This document shows, in pieces, positions 1-8,852 of a stretch of 64,000 nt of DNA. A program made the translations under genes and the position numbers. The notes below the pieces were generated by a model, which was not told the origin of the DNA, did no database searches, and saw nothing but the letters and a program-made list of their open reading frames with translations. The stretch is from an uncultured Pelagibacteraceae bacterium (GTDB lineage Bacteria; Pseudomonadota; Alphaproteobacteria; Pelagibacterales; Pelagibacteraceae): contig CACDUV010000003.1 in the NCBI GenBank assembly GCA_902556065.1, positions 1 through 64,000 on the forward strand. The letters run 5' to 3'. The first letter of the stretch is position 1. Each line of letters starts with the position of its first letter.

Positions 1-893
1 AAACTTTCTTTTCCTTGAATTAATATTTCTTCTAATGTTTCTACACAATCTGATGAAAAACCTGGACAAATCATGAGAACATTCTTAATTCCTTCTTTGG
101 GTAAATTTTCTAAAGTTTTGTCAGTATATGGTTGAAGCCATTCTTGCGGACCAAATCTTGACTGAAAAGTAGTATTAATTTTAATATAGCTAAACTTTTC
201 TGAAATAAGTCTAGTTGTTTTGTGACAATAGCAATGATACGGATCCCCCTTATCAAAATATTTTTTTGGTATCCCATGATATGAGGCTATAATTAAATCT
301 GGTTTCCAATCAATTTGATTAATTTTTTTATTAATCGAACTGACTAGCGCATCAATATAGAGAGGATTAGACTCATAATGTGGAATTATTTTTAAAGAGG
401 GTTGCCATCTCATTTTCATTAAAGTTCTATAAACTTCATCACAAACTGTTGCGGTTGTTGCCGCTGCATATTGAGGATAAAGAGGAAGGATAATTAGATT
501 TTCACACCCCATCTCATGTAATTTGTGTATCTTTTTTTTGATACTTGGATTGCCATATCTCATCGCAAAATCCAAAACGATATTTTCTTTATGTAATGAT
601 TGAAAAGTTTTTTCGGTTTGTTTTTTAGTATAATAGAGAAGTGGAGACATATTTTCATTTTTCATCCAAATTTCTTTATAAGCCTTGGCAGTTTTATAAG
701 GTCTGAAAGTTAAAATAAACAAATTCAAAATTAATTGCCAAATTATAGGATTTACTTCAATCACTCTTCTGTCCGAAAGAAATTCTTTTAAATATTTTCT
801 AATATCAAACCAACTGGTTGAGTCTGGTGTGCCCAAGTTAATTATAAGTACCCCTGTTTTTCCGTATTTTATTGGTGGATGATTTTTATCCAT
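1..893 (-). CDS. hemH: Ferrochelatase, C-terminus cut by window edge
   Basis: This reading frame starts at the ATG (complement of cat at 891-893) and stays open to the left edge, so it is missing from the ORF track. The start reads MDKNHPPIKYGKTGVLIINLGTPDS, the usual ferrochelatase N-terminus with the INLGTPDS motif. The enzyme inserts ferrous iron into protoporphyrin IX, the last step of heme synthesis. It lies 3 bp downstream of hemE on the same strand, so the two are probably co-transcribed. About 297 codons are visible, and the remaining C-terminus is outside the window. The call is firm from the motif and the hemE neighbour. Confidence 0.93.
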   Translation of the reverse strand, partial: MDKNHPPIKYGKTGVLIINLGTPDSTSWFDIRKYLKEFLSDRRVIEVNPIIWQLILNLFILTFRPYKTAKAYKEIWMKNENMSPLLYYTKKQTEKTFQSLHKENIVLDFAMRYGNPSIKKKIHKLHEMGCENLIILPLYPQYAAATTATVCDEVYRTLMKMRWQPSLKIIPHYESNPLYIDALVSSINKKINQIDWKPDLIIASYHGIPKKYFDKGDPYHCYCHKTTRLISEKFSYIKINTTFQSRFGPQEWLQPYTDKTLENLPKEGIKNVLMICPGFSSDCVETLEEILIQGKES

Positions 894-896
894 AGT

Positions 897-1898
897 TTAA
901 TTATTTTTTACTATTTTAATTAAGTTTTCAACCATTTCTGGATTGGTCTCAGGAAGAATACCGTGTCCTAGATTGAATATATATGGATGGTCTTTGAAAA
1001 TTTCTAAATATTTAGAAGTTTCTTTTTTTAAATTTTCATAATCTGTTAGAAGAACTTTAGGATCTAAACCTCCTTGAATTGGAATTTTAATATCTTTTAA
1101 TATTTTTTTTGGATCAATACTATAGTCGATACTTATTGCGTCAGGTTTAACGATTTCGCAAAATTCTTTATAATTTTTAATCTCTCTTGGGAAACATATT
1201 ACCGGTACATTTAAAGATTTAACATATTCCACTAAATTTAGAGTAGGCATATAAATATAATTTGGTAAATCATTCTCTTCGAGTAAACCGGCCCAACTAT
1301 CAAAGATTTGAATAACATTTGCTCCATTGTCTATTTGGTTTTTAATATGAACTTTTAAAAATTTTTCTATAATTAATAAAATTCTGTTTATTAAAAATTC
1401 ATCTTTAAAAAAATTTTCATTCAAGTGTTTTTTCGGAGATTTTAAATTAATCATATAAACTAAGAGTGTCCATGGAGCACCTACAAATCCAATAGTGTTT
1501 TTATCTTTTACAATTGGATTAGAGCTTACTTTTTTAATTGCTTTATAAACAGGATATATTTTTTCTACAAAATCTATTTCATCCAATTTTGCTATCTCGT
1601 TTAAATCTAGATTATCTAATTTAGGACCAAAATTTTTCTCGAATTTAACTTTTTGACCTAACCCGTAAGGTAACATTAAAATATCTGAAAAAATTATTGC
1701 AGCATCAATATCAAATCTTTTTAATGGTTGTAATGTTATTTCAGATGATAAATTTTCATTTAAACATAGTTTAATAAAATCAGGATTATTTTTTCTTATT
1801 TTTCTAAATTCAGGTAAATATCTACCTGCTTGTCTCATTATCCATATGGGATTAAATGAAGTGTCCTTATTGATAATTACTTTGTTTAAAGGTTTCAT
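897..1898 (-). CDS. hemE: Uroporphyrinogen decarboxylase
   Basis: This cytoplasmic enzyme removes four carboxyl groups from uroporphyrinogen III to give coproporphyrinogen III in heme synthesis. The substrate-binding signature MRQAGRYLPE lies at residues 21-30, GFVGAPWTLL lies near the middle and GHGILPETNPE near the C-terminus. At 333 aa it has near-typical length. It leads a leftward hemE-hemH pair with a 3-bp gap. Upstream, a 267-bp gap separates it from the divergent ppsR gene. In Caulobacter and Rickettsia the gap beside hemE is the chromosome origin. Confidence 0.97.
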   Translation of the reverse strand: MKPLNKVIINKDTSFNPIWIMRQAGRYLPEFRKIRKNNPDFIKLCLNENLSSEITLQPLKRFDIDAAIIFSDILMLPYGLGQKVKFEKNFGPKLDNLDLNEIAKLDEIDFVEKIYPVYKAIKKVSSNPIVKDKNTIGFVGAPWTLLVYMINLKSPKKHLNENFFKDEFLINRILLIIEKFLKVHIKNQIDNGANVIQIFDSWAGLLEENDLPNYIYMPTLNLVEYVKSLNVPVICFPREIKNYKEFCEIVKPDAISIDYSIDPKKILKDIKIPIQGGLDPKVLLTDYENLKKETSKYLEIFKDHPYIFNLGHGILPETNPEMVENLIKIVKNN

Positions 1899-2165
1899 AT
1901 TAAAGCTTTATAAATTATTGTAGTTGTATTATATCCTGTGAATAAAGGTGATTATTTTTTATAAACATTATATTCCCAGTTTACCAACACGCCTGATAGT
2001 CAAAACTGTTTAAAATGAAGCTTTTTTTGTTATTTTAATTTTTGTGGATTGTTTTAGCCCATTTATTATTATTGTTAATAAAAATCAAGTTTTACAGGCA
2101 TTATTTGAGAAATTTAAAATTGTATATTCTAATTAAAATAATACAAATTTATTAACTATTTATTC
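1899..2165. other. oriC: Candidate replication origin (oriC) between hemE and ppsR
   Basis: This 267-bp AT-rich gap separates hemE (leftward) from ppsR (rightward). TGTGAATAA at 1937-1945 is the reverse complement of the DnaA-box consensus TTATNCACA with no mismatch. Near matches are TGTTAATAA at 2073-2081 (one mismatch), TGTGGATTG at 2043-2051 (two) and TTACCAACA at 1981-1989 (two). It is established that the Caulobacter and Rickettsia origins are flanked by hemE and RP001, which I recall as the ppsR-type gene. Genes diverge from the gap on both sides. The origin role is inference, since the gap must also hold both promoters. I saw no GANTC methylation site or clear CtrA site. Confidence 0.5.
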
Positions 2166-2993
2166 ATGAGCAATACATACCAAATTTATTTAATATCTGA
2201 CTCAACTGGAGAAACTTTAGATAGAATATTTCTAGCATTAAAGGCTCAATTTTTAAACATAGAATACAAAGTTAATTCTTACTCATTTACAAGAACAGAA
2301 AATCAAATTTTAAAAATTTTGGAAGATGCAGAGAGAAATTCAAATTCTATAATTTTATACACTATTGTAGACAACAACTTAGCCAAGTATTTAGCAAACA
2401 TTAGTGATAAAAAAAAAATTCCATGCTTTGGTGTATTAGGTAATTTAATTTTAAATTTTTCTAAAATTTTAAATCAAAAAGCATCACACGAGCCAAGTGG
2501 ACAACACGTTTTGAATGATGAATATTACGATAGAATCGAAGCAATCCAGTTTACAATGAATCATGATGATGGAAACTTAATAGATGAAGTAGATAAATCT
2601 GATATTATCCTTGTTGGCGTAAGTAGAACAAGCAAAACTCCAACCTCTATTTATCTGGCAAATAAAGGCTTTAAAACTTCAAACATTCCTTTAGTAAATG
2701 AAAACTCTTTGCCAGAAAACCTTAAGAAGAATCCTCACAAAACTTGTGTTATTGGATTAAGTACAGAACCAGAAAGGTTGGCTGATTTAAGAAAAAACAG
2801 AATGAATTCTTTAAGGGAAACGGAAAATATGAATTATACCAATTTAGAAAGTATAAAAAAAGAAGTGCTCCAAGCAAAAAAAACATTTCAAAAATATAAA
2901 TGGCCACTTATTGACGTAACGAGGAAATCTGTTGAAGAAACCGCTGCTTCCATAATTAAAATTCACGAAATATATACAAACAATGCTAAATAA
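2166..2993 (+). CDS. ppsR: Pyruvate,phosphate dikinase / PEP synthase regulatory protein (DUF299)
   Basis: This is a bifunctional ADP-dependent kinase and Pi-dependent pyrophosphorylase. It switches PEP synthase or pyruvate phosphate dikinase off and on by threonine phosphorylation. The P-loop-like GVSRTSKT lies at residues 151-158, after an N-terminal SDSTGETL at 11-18 that is typical of the family. The length of 275 aa is normal. It opens the rightward run ppsR-maf-aroE-coaE-dnaQ, and its end overlaps maf by 11 bp. No strong Shine-Dalgarno precedes the ATG. The target could be either dikinase, and neither is in the window. Confidence 0.92.
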   Translation: MSNTYQIYLISDSTGETLDRIFLALKAQFLNIEYKVNSYSFTRTENQILKILEDAERNSNSIILYTIVDNNLAKYLANISDKKKIPCFGVLGNLILNFSKILNQKASHEPSGQHVLNDEYYDRIEAIQFTMNHDDGNLIDEVDKSDIILVGVSRTSKTPTSIYLANKGFKTSNIPLVNENSLPENLKKNPHKTCVIGLSTEPERLADLRKNRMNSLRETENMNYTNLESIKKEVLQAKKTFQKYKWPLIDVTRKSVEETAASIIKIHEIYTNNAK

Positions 2994-3570
2994 AATTATC
3001 CTTGCATCTAAAAGCAAGGTTAGAAAAGATATATTAGATAAAAACGGTGTTAAAAGTATTATGGAGCCTTCAAATGTTGATGAAGAGATTGTAAAATCAT
3101 CTCTAATTAAAGAAAATGCAACGCCAGAAATTATATCAAAAAATTTAGCTGAATTAAAAGCAAATAAAGTTAGTTCCAAAAATATAGATCAAATAGTATT
3201 GGGAGCTGATAGTGTTATAGACTTAGACGGAGAGTTAATATCAAAACCAGAAAATAGAGATGAAGCGATGTCAATTTTAAAAAAACTTAATGGAAAGCAA
3301 CATTTTCTGATAAGTTCTGTTTGTATTTCTAAGAACGGCACAATGATTTGGAATTATACCGACAAAGCTATTTTGACAATGAAAGATTTTTCGGAAACAC
3401 AATTAAAAGAATATCTTGCAAAAATATCTGATGAAAATCTTTACGCTTATAATGTCTATCAAATTGAAGGAGAAGGAAGAAATTTATTCAGCAACATCTC
3501 AGGTGATGAAAATACAATAATGGGCTTACCAATTAAAAAAATTAAAGAATATCTATGTCTGCACAAATGA
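2983..3570 (+). CDS. maf: Maf-like nucleotide pyrophosphatase
   Basis: Maf proteins hydrolyse non-canonical or selected nucleoside triphosphates (house-cleaning pyrophosphatase) and were first linked to septum inhibition. ILASKSKVRKDIL at residues 5-17 matches the LASxSPRRxxLL signature, though the usual SPR core reads SKV here. The GADSVIDLDGELISKP block supplies the catalytic Asp region. At 195 aa it has typical length. It overlaps ppsR by 11 bp and its TGA overlaps the preferred aroE start by ATGA, so translational coupling is likely. Substrate preference cannot be read from the sequence. Confidence 0.9.
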   Translation: MLNKIILASKSKVRKDILDKNGVKSIMEPSNVDEEIVKSSLIKENATPEIISKNLAELKANKVSSKNIDQIVLGADSVIDLDGELISKPENRDEAMSILKKLNGKQHFLISSVCISKNGTMIWNYTDKAILTMKDFSETQLKEYLAKISDENLYAYNVYQIEGEGRNLFSNISGDENTIMGLPIKKIKEYLCLHK

Positions 3571-4361
3571 AAAATTATGTAGTTATTGGCAATCCAATTG
3601 CTCACTCATTATCTCCCGATCTTCATAATTATTGGTTAAAAGAAAATAATATCGATGCTGTTTATGATAAGATTAAATTGGAAAAAAGCGAAATTAAAGA
3701 TTTCATAAATAAAATAAAAAATCAAAAAATAAGTGGTTGCAATGTAACAGTTCCATTTAAAAAAGATGTCATCCCTTTTTTAGATAAATTAAGCGAAGAA
3801 GCAAAGAAAACACAGTCAGTAAACACCATAACCTTTGAAAATGGTCTTCTAGTAGGACATAATACAGATATTGTTGGTTTTCAAAAATCAATACAATTTA
3901 TAAACTACTCTATTAAAAATAAAAAAATTTTTATTTTAGGAGCCGGGGGTGTGGTGCCATCAATAATTTTTGCTTTAAACAAAATGGAAGTTTCTAAAAT
4001 TATAGTTAGCAATAGAACTGAAAAAAAAGCAAAAGATTTAAAAGATCAATTTAAGAATATCGATGTCGTAGAATGGGGTAGATCACAAGAATGTGATGTT
4101 ATTATAAATGCAACAAGCTTAGGTTTAAATAATGAAACTATCGATTTTGATTTTTCAAATAATCTAAATAATAAATTGTTTTATGATGTAATTTATAATC
4201 CTAGCGAATCTAATTTTTTAAAAGAGGCTAAAAAATTTGGACACAGGGCAGAAAATGGTAAATTAATGTTTATTTATCAGGCTTTTGAAGCTTTTAGATT
4301 ATGGCACAATGTTGAACCAAATATAACTAAAGAGACATTTAAATTATTAAAAAATGATTAA
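3567..4361 (+). CDS. aroE: Shikimate dehydrogenase (NADP+)
   Basis: It reduces 3-dehydroshikimate to shikimate in aromatic amino acid synthesis. GNPIAHSLSPDLHNYW near the start is the shikimate-binding motif, GCNVTVPFK carries the catalytic Lys, GAGGVVPSI is the NADP loop and NATSLGL is conserved. The track starts at 3555, but the ATG at 3567 forms an ATGA overlap with the maf stop and gives MKNYVVIGNP, a normal N-terminus of 264 aa. I prefer that start. Downstream, coaE overlaps the end by 8 bp. This gene order is common in alphaproteobacteria. Confidence 0.94.
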   Translation: MKNYVVIGNPIAHSLSPDLHNYWLKENNIDAVYDKIKLEKSEIKDFINKIKNQKISGCNVTVPFKKDVIPFLDKLSEEAKKTQSVNTITFENGLLVGHNTDIVGFQKSIQFINYSIKNKKIFILGAGGVVPSIIFALNKMEVSKIIVSNRTEKKAKDLKDQFKNIDVVEWGRSQECDVIINATSLGLNNETIDFDFSNNLNNKLFYDVIYNPSESNFLKEAKKFGHRAENGKLMFIYQAFEAFRLWHNVEPNITKETFKLLKND

Positions 4362-4923
4362 AATAGGTGTGGTCGGAGATATAGGGTCTGGAAAAACGTT
4401 TGTAGCAAACAGTTTTGGATATCCAGTGTTTAATGCAGATGATGAAGTAGTAAAAATATATAAAAAAGACAAAAAAATTTTTTTAAAATTAAAAAATAAA
4501 TTACCAAAATATATAACTAGATTTCCTGTAGATAAGGATGAAATTACAAATGCAATTTTAAATAATCAAAATAATTTAAATAAAATAATAAAAATTGTAC
4601 ATAAAGAAGTAAAAAAAAAACTTAATTTTTTCTTAATGAAAAATAAAAATAAAAAGATTGTAATTTTAGATATTCCATTACTAATTGAAAATAAACTTTT
4701 TAATAAAAAAGATTTATTAGTTTTCGTTGATTCAAATAAAAAAGATATTGATAAAAGAATTAAGAAAAGACCAAACTTTAATTCAAAACTTCTAAATATT
4801 TTTAAAAAAATTCAGCTTAGTCCAAGTTACAAGAAAAAAAAATCTCATTTTATAATTAAAAATACATTTACAAAAAAACCTGTTAAAGATGAAGTTAAAA
4901 AAATTATAAATAAAATTTTATAA
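4354..4923 (+). CDS. coaE: Dephospho-CoA kinase
   Basis: It phosphorylates the 3'-hydroxyl of dephospho-CoA, the last step of coenzyme A synthesis. The P-loop GDIGSGKT lies at residues 8-15 (family norm GxIGSGKS), followed by the VFNADDEVVKIYKKD substrate region and IVILDIPLLIENKL with the DIPLL block. The protein is slightly short (189 aa) and very Lys-rich and AT-driven in the second half. It overlaps aroE by 8 bp and directly abuts dnaQ, so it sits inside an operon. Confidence 0.9.
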   Translation: MIKIGVVGDIGSGKTFVANSFGYPVFNADDEVVKIYKKDKKIFLKLKNKLPKYITRFPVDKDEITNAILNNQNNLNKIIKIVHKEVKKKLNFFLMKNKNKKIVILDIPLLIENKLFNKKDLLVFVDSNKKDIDKRIKKRPNFNSKLLNIFKKIQLSPSYKKKKSHFIIKNTFTKKPVKDEVKKIINKIL

Positions 4924-5583
4924 ATGAAAGAAATTGTTTTAGACACAGAAACAACTGGGATATCAGTTAAAGATGGTCATAGAATAGTTGAAATAGGATG
5001 TATCGAATTAGATGATTTGGTACCTATAAATAAATTTCACTCATATTTAAACCCTGAAAGAAAAGTTTCTGACAAAGCATTTGAGGTACATGGTTATTCT
5101 GACGAGTTTTTATCAAAACAAAAAAAATTTTCTGAAATAGTAAGTGATTTTTTAAATTTTATTGAGGGTAAAAACTTAATTATCCATAATGCAGAATTTG
5201 ATATTGCTCATTTAAACAACGAACTCTTTTTAGCTGGACATAAAAAAATTAGTAATAAAATAATTGATACTCTTGAATTAGCTAGATTAAAATTTCCAGG
5301 ATCATCATCAAGTTTAGATGCATTATGTAAAAGGTATAGAATTGATAATTCTAGAAGAATACAGCATACAGCCTTAATTGACTGTGATCTTTTATCAAAA
5401 GTTTATATAAATTTAATTGATCAAAAAGAGCCAACACTCGATTTTAAAAATGATGAAAAGATTGAAAAAAATAAATTAAATTCTAATGTTTATTATTTTA
5501 AGAAAGTCATTGTTCCATCAACAGATGAAAAATCAAGGCATCAGGAATATTTAAAAAATTTTTTGAAAAAGAATAATTATTAA
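4924..5583 (+). CDS. dnaQ: DNA polymerase III epsilon subunit (3'-5' exonuclease)
   Basis: This is the proofreading exonuclease of the replicative polymerase. ExoI is LDTETTG near residue 6, ExoII is HNAEFDIAHLN, and ExoIII is HTALIDCDLL, so the DEDDh catalytic set is present. The 219-aa length covers the exonuclease domain plus a short tail that should bind the polymerase alpha subunit. The gene starts immediately after the coaE stop. Its own TAA shares the bases TTAA with the stop codon of convergent secB. Confidence 0.93.
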   Translation: MKEIVLDTETTGISVKDGHRIVEIGCIELDDLVPINKFHSYLNPERKVSDKAFEVHGYSDEFLSKQKKFSEIVSDFLNFIEGKNLIIHNAEFDIAHLNNELFLAGHKKISNKIIDTLELARLKFPGSSSSLDALCKRYRIDNSRRIQHTALIDCDLLSKVYINLIDQKEPTLDFKNDEKIEKNKLNSNVYYFKKVIVPSTDEKSRHQEYLKNFLKKNNY

Positions 5584-6002
5584 TTAAATCTTTGCATGTA
5601 AAGATTTTCAAAATCTATTTTTTTTTCAAACTTAACACCCTTATAGCCCGAATTATGTAACATATTTAAAAAAGATTTTTCAAGATCAGGATATATTTTT
5701 AGTTGTACATCACACAAAATTATTTTTTCTAACTCTTTTTTTTCACTAACATCATTGTCAACCTTTACGATTGTTGCAAAATTCATTTCAAAATAAGATT
5801 TATGTTTTGATTGATCTATGTCTTCAAATTTCAAAATAGTATTTACTTCAACCATCTTATTTTTTAAAGGTTTTGAATTTATATCAATTTTTAGTTGATA
5901 TTTAGATATATTATCTCTGACATATATGTATGTTTCAGTGTTTTTTGTTTCACTTGACATATCTTTGATGAACTTTCCTAGTATTTTAAATTTATCTGTC
6001 AT
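5580..6002 (-). CDS. secB: Protein-export chaperone SecB
   Basis: SecB is a tetrameric cytoplasmic chaperone that keeps preproteins unfolded and hands them to SecA. The fold pattern is visible in YIYVRDNISKYQLKIDINSKPL, then FEMNFATIVKV in the core and a C-terminal region with CDVQLKIYPD. The protein is 140 aa, slightly short for the family. Its sequence is divergent, but the dnaQ-secB-FxsA-Tim44 neighbourhood is standard in alphaproteobacteria and supports the call. It overlaps the start-proximal FxsA-like gene by 11 bp on the same strand. Confidence 0.88.
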   Translation of the reverse strand: MTDKFKILGKFIKDMSSETKNTETYIYVRDNISKYQLKIDINSKPLKNKMVEVNTILKFEDIDQSKHKSYFEMNFATIVKVDNDVSEKKELEKIILCDVQLKIYPDLEKSFLNMLHNSGYKGVKFEKKIDFENLYMQRFN

Positions 6003-6411
6003 TTTTGTCGTCTATATCTTCGTACTCTCCATCAATAATATTGTTTTTTTTTGTATTTATAGGATTCATTTTTTTAAACAAACTATTAAATATAAATTCT
6101 CTACTTAATGGAAAAATTAATAAGAAACCTAATAGGTCAGTAACAAAACCCGGTATTATTAGTAACAATGCCGCAAAAGCAATTGCTGCTCCAGATAACA
6201 TTTCATAAGTTGGAGTTTTATTTTGTTTTAATTGATTGAATCCTGATTTGAGGGTATTTAAACCCTCATATTTAGCATAATATATACCAACGATAGCTGT
6301 TGTAAAAATTAATAAAATCGTTGTTATTGCTCCTATTTGAGATCCTATCTTAATTAAAAGGTAAATTTCGATTACTGGAACGAGTATAATTGTTAAAAAT
6401 ATTGGGTTCAT
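5992..6411 (-). CDS. fxsA: FxsA-family membrane protein
   Basis: This 139-aa inner-membrane protein matches the FxsA family. It has a hydrophobic N-terminus (PIFLTIILVPVIEIYLLIKIG), a second segment (TILLIFTTAIVGIYYAKYEG), and a third around LLIIPGFVTDLLGFLLIFPLSR. The IPGFVTDLLGFLLIFP stretch is the clearest family hallmark. E. coli FxsA overproduction eases phage T7 exclusion, but the housekeeping role is unknown. The gene precedes secB with an 11-bp overlap, and its own start faces the Tim44-like gene across about 58 bp. Confidence 0.85.
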   Translation of the reverse strand: MNPIFLTIILVPVIEIYLLIKIGSQIGAITTILLIFTTAIVGIYYAKYEGLNTLKSGFNQLKQNKTPTYEMLSGAAIAFAALLLIIPGFVTDLLGFLLIFPLSREFIFNSLFKKMNPINTKKNNIIDGEYEDIDDKNDR

Positions 6412-6469
6412 TTGTCCTTACTCTAAATTGCCGGTTGAAATTAATCAACAGAGTAATTACTATTTAAAC

Positions 6470-7066
6470 ATGAATTATAGTTTTGAATATATCGACATCA
6501 TTTTACTTGCTATGATCGCAGGTTTCATTTTTTTAAGACTTAGAGGAATACTTGGTAAAAGAACAGGATATGAGGGAAAATCTCCAGCACAATTCCAAGA
6601 AGTATTAAAAAAAATTAAGGTTGATCAACATAAAAAAACTAGTGAGAAATTTGATGATGAAGCTAAAAAAGAATTTTTAAAAGGTGCGAGAATTGCTTAT
6701 GAAACAATTATTACTGATTTTAGTGACAATGATAATAAAATTACAAACGCCAAACCTTTATTGAATAGAGATATTTTTAACCAATTTGATGATGCATTAA
6801 AAGAAAGAGCAAAAAGAGGCCATGTTGCTGAAATCACTTTTATCGGAGTAAATAAAGCAGAAATAAAAGAACACAAAAAAACTGGAAACATTCTAAATGT
6901 AACAGTTGATTTTATTGCTGAGGTGATCACTTGTATTAGAGACAAAGAAAAAAAAATTGTATCAGGAGATCCTGAAAAAATTAAAAAAATCTACGATACA
7001 TGGGTTTTCTCTAGAGATACTACTTCGGCAAATCCTAATTGGCAGCTTGTTAATATTTTAACTTAA
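6470..7066 (+). CDS. Tim44-like (TimA) inner-membrane-associated protein
   Basis: The protein has one N-terminal hydrophobic segment (FEYIDIILLAMIAGFIFLRL), then the family turn LRGILGKRTGYEG and a Tim44-like domain (ADEFLKGARIAYE-type helix, then FIGVNKAEI and VDFIAEV strands). The track begins at a TTG (6428), but the ATG at 6470 gives MNYSFEYIDIILLA, the usual start, and 198 aa. Alphaproteobacterial Tim44 homologues are related to the mitochondrial import-motor anchor; their bacterial role is not settled. Many relatives carry mltA between this gene and the Smr gene. Here it is absent. Confidence 0.85.
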   Translation: MNYSFEYIDIILLAMIAGFIFLRLRGILGKRTGYEGKSPAQFQEVLKKIKVDQHKKTSEKFDDEAKKEFLKGARIAYETIITDFSDNDNKITNAKPLLNRDIFNQFDDALKERAKRGHVAEITFIGVNKAEIKEHKKTGNILNVTVDFIAEVITCIRDKEKKIVSGDPEKIKKIYDTWVFSRDTTSANPNWQLVNILT

Positions 7067-7489
7067 TTGAACGATAATATTTCAGATAAAGATAAAAAGG
7101 ATTGGCAAACTTTTATTTCGAGTAAAGAAAAAATTGAAGATAAAGATTTTAAACTTCAAATAAAAAATCATTTAAAATTTAGATCATTAGATCTTCATGG
7201 ATATACTCTTGAACAAGCAAATAATGCTATAGAAAAATTTATATTAAAAGCATTTGATGAAAATGTAAGTAAATTAATTATTGTTACTGGAAAAGGTATT
7301 CATTCAGATGTTGAAAAAGATCCTTATGTTTCTAAAGACCTAAGTATTTTGAAATATTCTGTGCCTGAATTTATTAATAATAATCAAAATTTAATGAGAG
7401 TTATAAATGATATACAAGATGCCAAAATCGAAGATGGTGGTAGTGGTGCTTTTTACATTCTTTTAAAAAAGAAAAGATCTACAAAATAA
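7067..7489 (+). CDS. Smr/MutS2 C-terminal domain protein
   Basis: This 140-aa protein carries a complete Smr domain. [19 protein letters not shown] matches the LDLHGxxxxxA signature, followed by [11 protein letters not shown] (TGKG motif) and the C-terminal [13 protein letters not shown]. Smr domains are nucleases linked to recombination control or RNA cleavage. No ATG fits, and a TTG directly after the Tim44-like stop codon is the only good start, which implies coupled translation. The 3' end overlaps convergent hslU by 11 bp. Confidence 0.88.
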   Translation: MNDNISDKDKKDWQTFISSKEKIEDKDFKLQIKNHLKFRSLDLHGYTLEQANNAIEKFILKAFDENVSKLIIVTGKGIHSDVEKDPYVSKDLSILKYSVPEFINNNQNLMRVINDIQDAKIEDGGSGAFYILLKKKRSTK

Positions 7490-8852
7490 ACTTAGAAAGA
7501 TCAGTATCTTTTACTAAATTATCAAGATTTTTATTAATATATTCTTTATTTATTATAATTTTTTCTCCAGATCTGTCTGTTGCTGTGAAACTAATATCAT
7601 CTAATATCTTTTCAATAATTGTATGTAATCTCCTTGCTCCAATATTCTCAACTGTTGCATTTACTTCTGATGCAATATTTGCAATTGCGTCAATACCATC
7701 ATCAGAAAATTCAAGCTCTACATTTTCTGTTTTCAAAAGAGCTACATATTGTTTTATTAAACTGTAGTCTGGCTCTTTTAAGATTCTTTTAAAATCTTCG
7801 CTAGTTAAAGCTTCTAGCTCAACTCTTATAGGTAATCTTCCCTGTAACTCTGGTAGTAGATCAGATGGTTTTGCAAGTTGGAAAGCACCTGATGCAATAA
7901 ATAAAATATGATCAGTTTTAATTGGACCATGTTTTGTATTTACAGTTGTTCCCTCAATAAGGGGTAATAAATCTCTTTGCACACCTTCCCTAGATACATC
8001 ACCACCAACCCTATCGGTTCTTGCAGAAATTTTATCTATTTCATCTAGGAAAACTATTCCATTGTTTTCAGTTGAGAGTTTTGCAGTTTTAACAATTTTA
8101 TCTTGTTCAATTAGTTTGTCTGATTCATCATTGATTAAAATTTCATGAGATTCTTTAACTGTCATTTTTTTCTTTTTTTCTTTGTTACCCATAGATTTAC
8201 CAATCATTTCCCCAATGTTTATCATTCCAACATTAGCACCTGGCATTCCTGGGATCTCAAAAGACGCACCGTTTGAGCCTGTATCACTTACAGCGATTTC
8301 TATTTCATTGTCATCTAAATCACCATTTCTTAGTCTTTTTCTAAAACTTTCTCGCGTTGCAAGGCTTGCTTTTTTTCCCACCAAAGCATCTAGCACTTTT
8401 TCTTCAGCTGCTTTTTGAGCTTGCGCATAAACTTCTTTTCTTTTTTTTACTTTTTCCATTGCAATTGCAATCTCAATTAAGTCTCTAACAATTTGCTCAA
8501 CGTCTCTCCCAACGTATCCAACTTCTGTAAATCTTGTTGCTTCAACTTTAACAAATGGAGCCTCTGCTAATTTTGAAAGTCTTCTAGAAATTTCAGTTTT
8601 TCCAACTCCTGTCGGTCCAATCATTAAAATATTTTTCGGCAAAACTTCATTTTTCATTTCACCTTTTAAAGCCTGTCTTCTCCATCTATTTCTTAATGCA
8701 ACAGCAACAGCTTTTTTTGCTTTATTTTGTCCAACGACAAAACGATCTAATTCTGAAACTATTTCCCTTGGAGAAAGAGCACTTACTAAAGAAGACTCTT
8801 CCTTTTGAGTCTTTTCTTTTGGGTGCAAAGGTGTAACGTTTGAATTATCCAT
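7479..8852 (-). CDS. hslU: ATP-dependent protease ATPase subunit HslU
   Basis: This AAA+ unfoldase feeds substrates to the HslV peptidase. The Walker A motif GPTGVGKT is at residues 79-86, Walker B/sensor [10 protein letters not shown] lies in the second half, and GRLPIRVEL and [10 protein letters not shown] are HslU-specific. The acidic, variable intermediate domain lies between the two Walker motifs. An N-terminal extension of about 25 residues precedes the usual [16 protein letters not shown] start. The gene starts at the base that ends hslV, so the two form one leftward operon, hslV-hslU. Confidence 0.97.
   Translation of the reverse strand: MDNSNVTPLHPKEKTQKEESSLVSALSPREIVSELDRFVVGQNKAKKAVAVALRNRWRRQALKGEMKNEVLPKNILMIGPTGVGKTEISRRLSKLAEAPFVKVEATRFTEVGYVGRDVEQIVRDLIEIAIAMEKVKKRKEVYAQAQKAAEEKVLDALVGKKASLATRESFRKRLRNGDLDDNEIEIAVSDTGSNGASFEIPGMPGANVGMINIGEMIGKSMGNKEKKKKMTVKESHEILINDESDKLIEQDKIVKTAKLSTENNGIVFLDEIDKISARTDRVGGDVSREGVQRDLLPLIEGTTVNTKHGPIKTDHILFIASGAFQLAKPSDLLPELQGRLPIRVELEALTSEDFKRILKEPDYSLIKQYVALLKTENVELEFSDDGIDAIANIASEVNATVENIGARRLHTIIEKILDDISFTATDRSGEKIIINKEYINKNLDNLVKDTDLSKFIL

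Noticed and set aside
1901-1910. Palindrome TAAAGCTTTA next to hemE
   Set aside because: A 10-bp AT-rich palindrome directly at the hemE translation start; too short to call an operator.
2844-3179. ORF of 111 aa on the minus strand across ppsR and maf
   Set aside because: Shadow of two clear plus-strand genes; no recognisable domain or start context. The other short opposite-strand or out-of-frame ORFs in the track (for example 5926-6108, 7585-7767, 8914-9150, 34563-34781, 61102-61299) were rejected for the same reason.
4438-4920. Lys-rich, poly-A-rich second half of coaE as a possible frameshift or decay
   Set aside because: The frame is open, the DIPLLIE motif is intact and the length is near normal; the Lys content follows from the AT bias.
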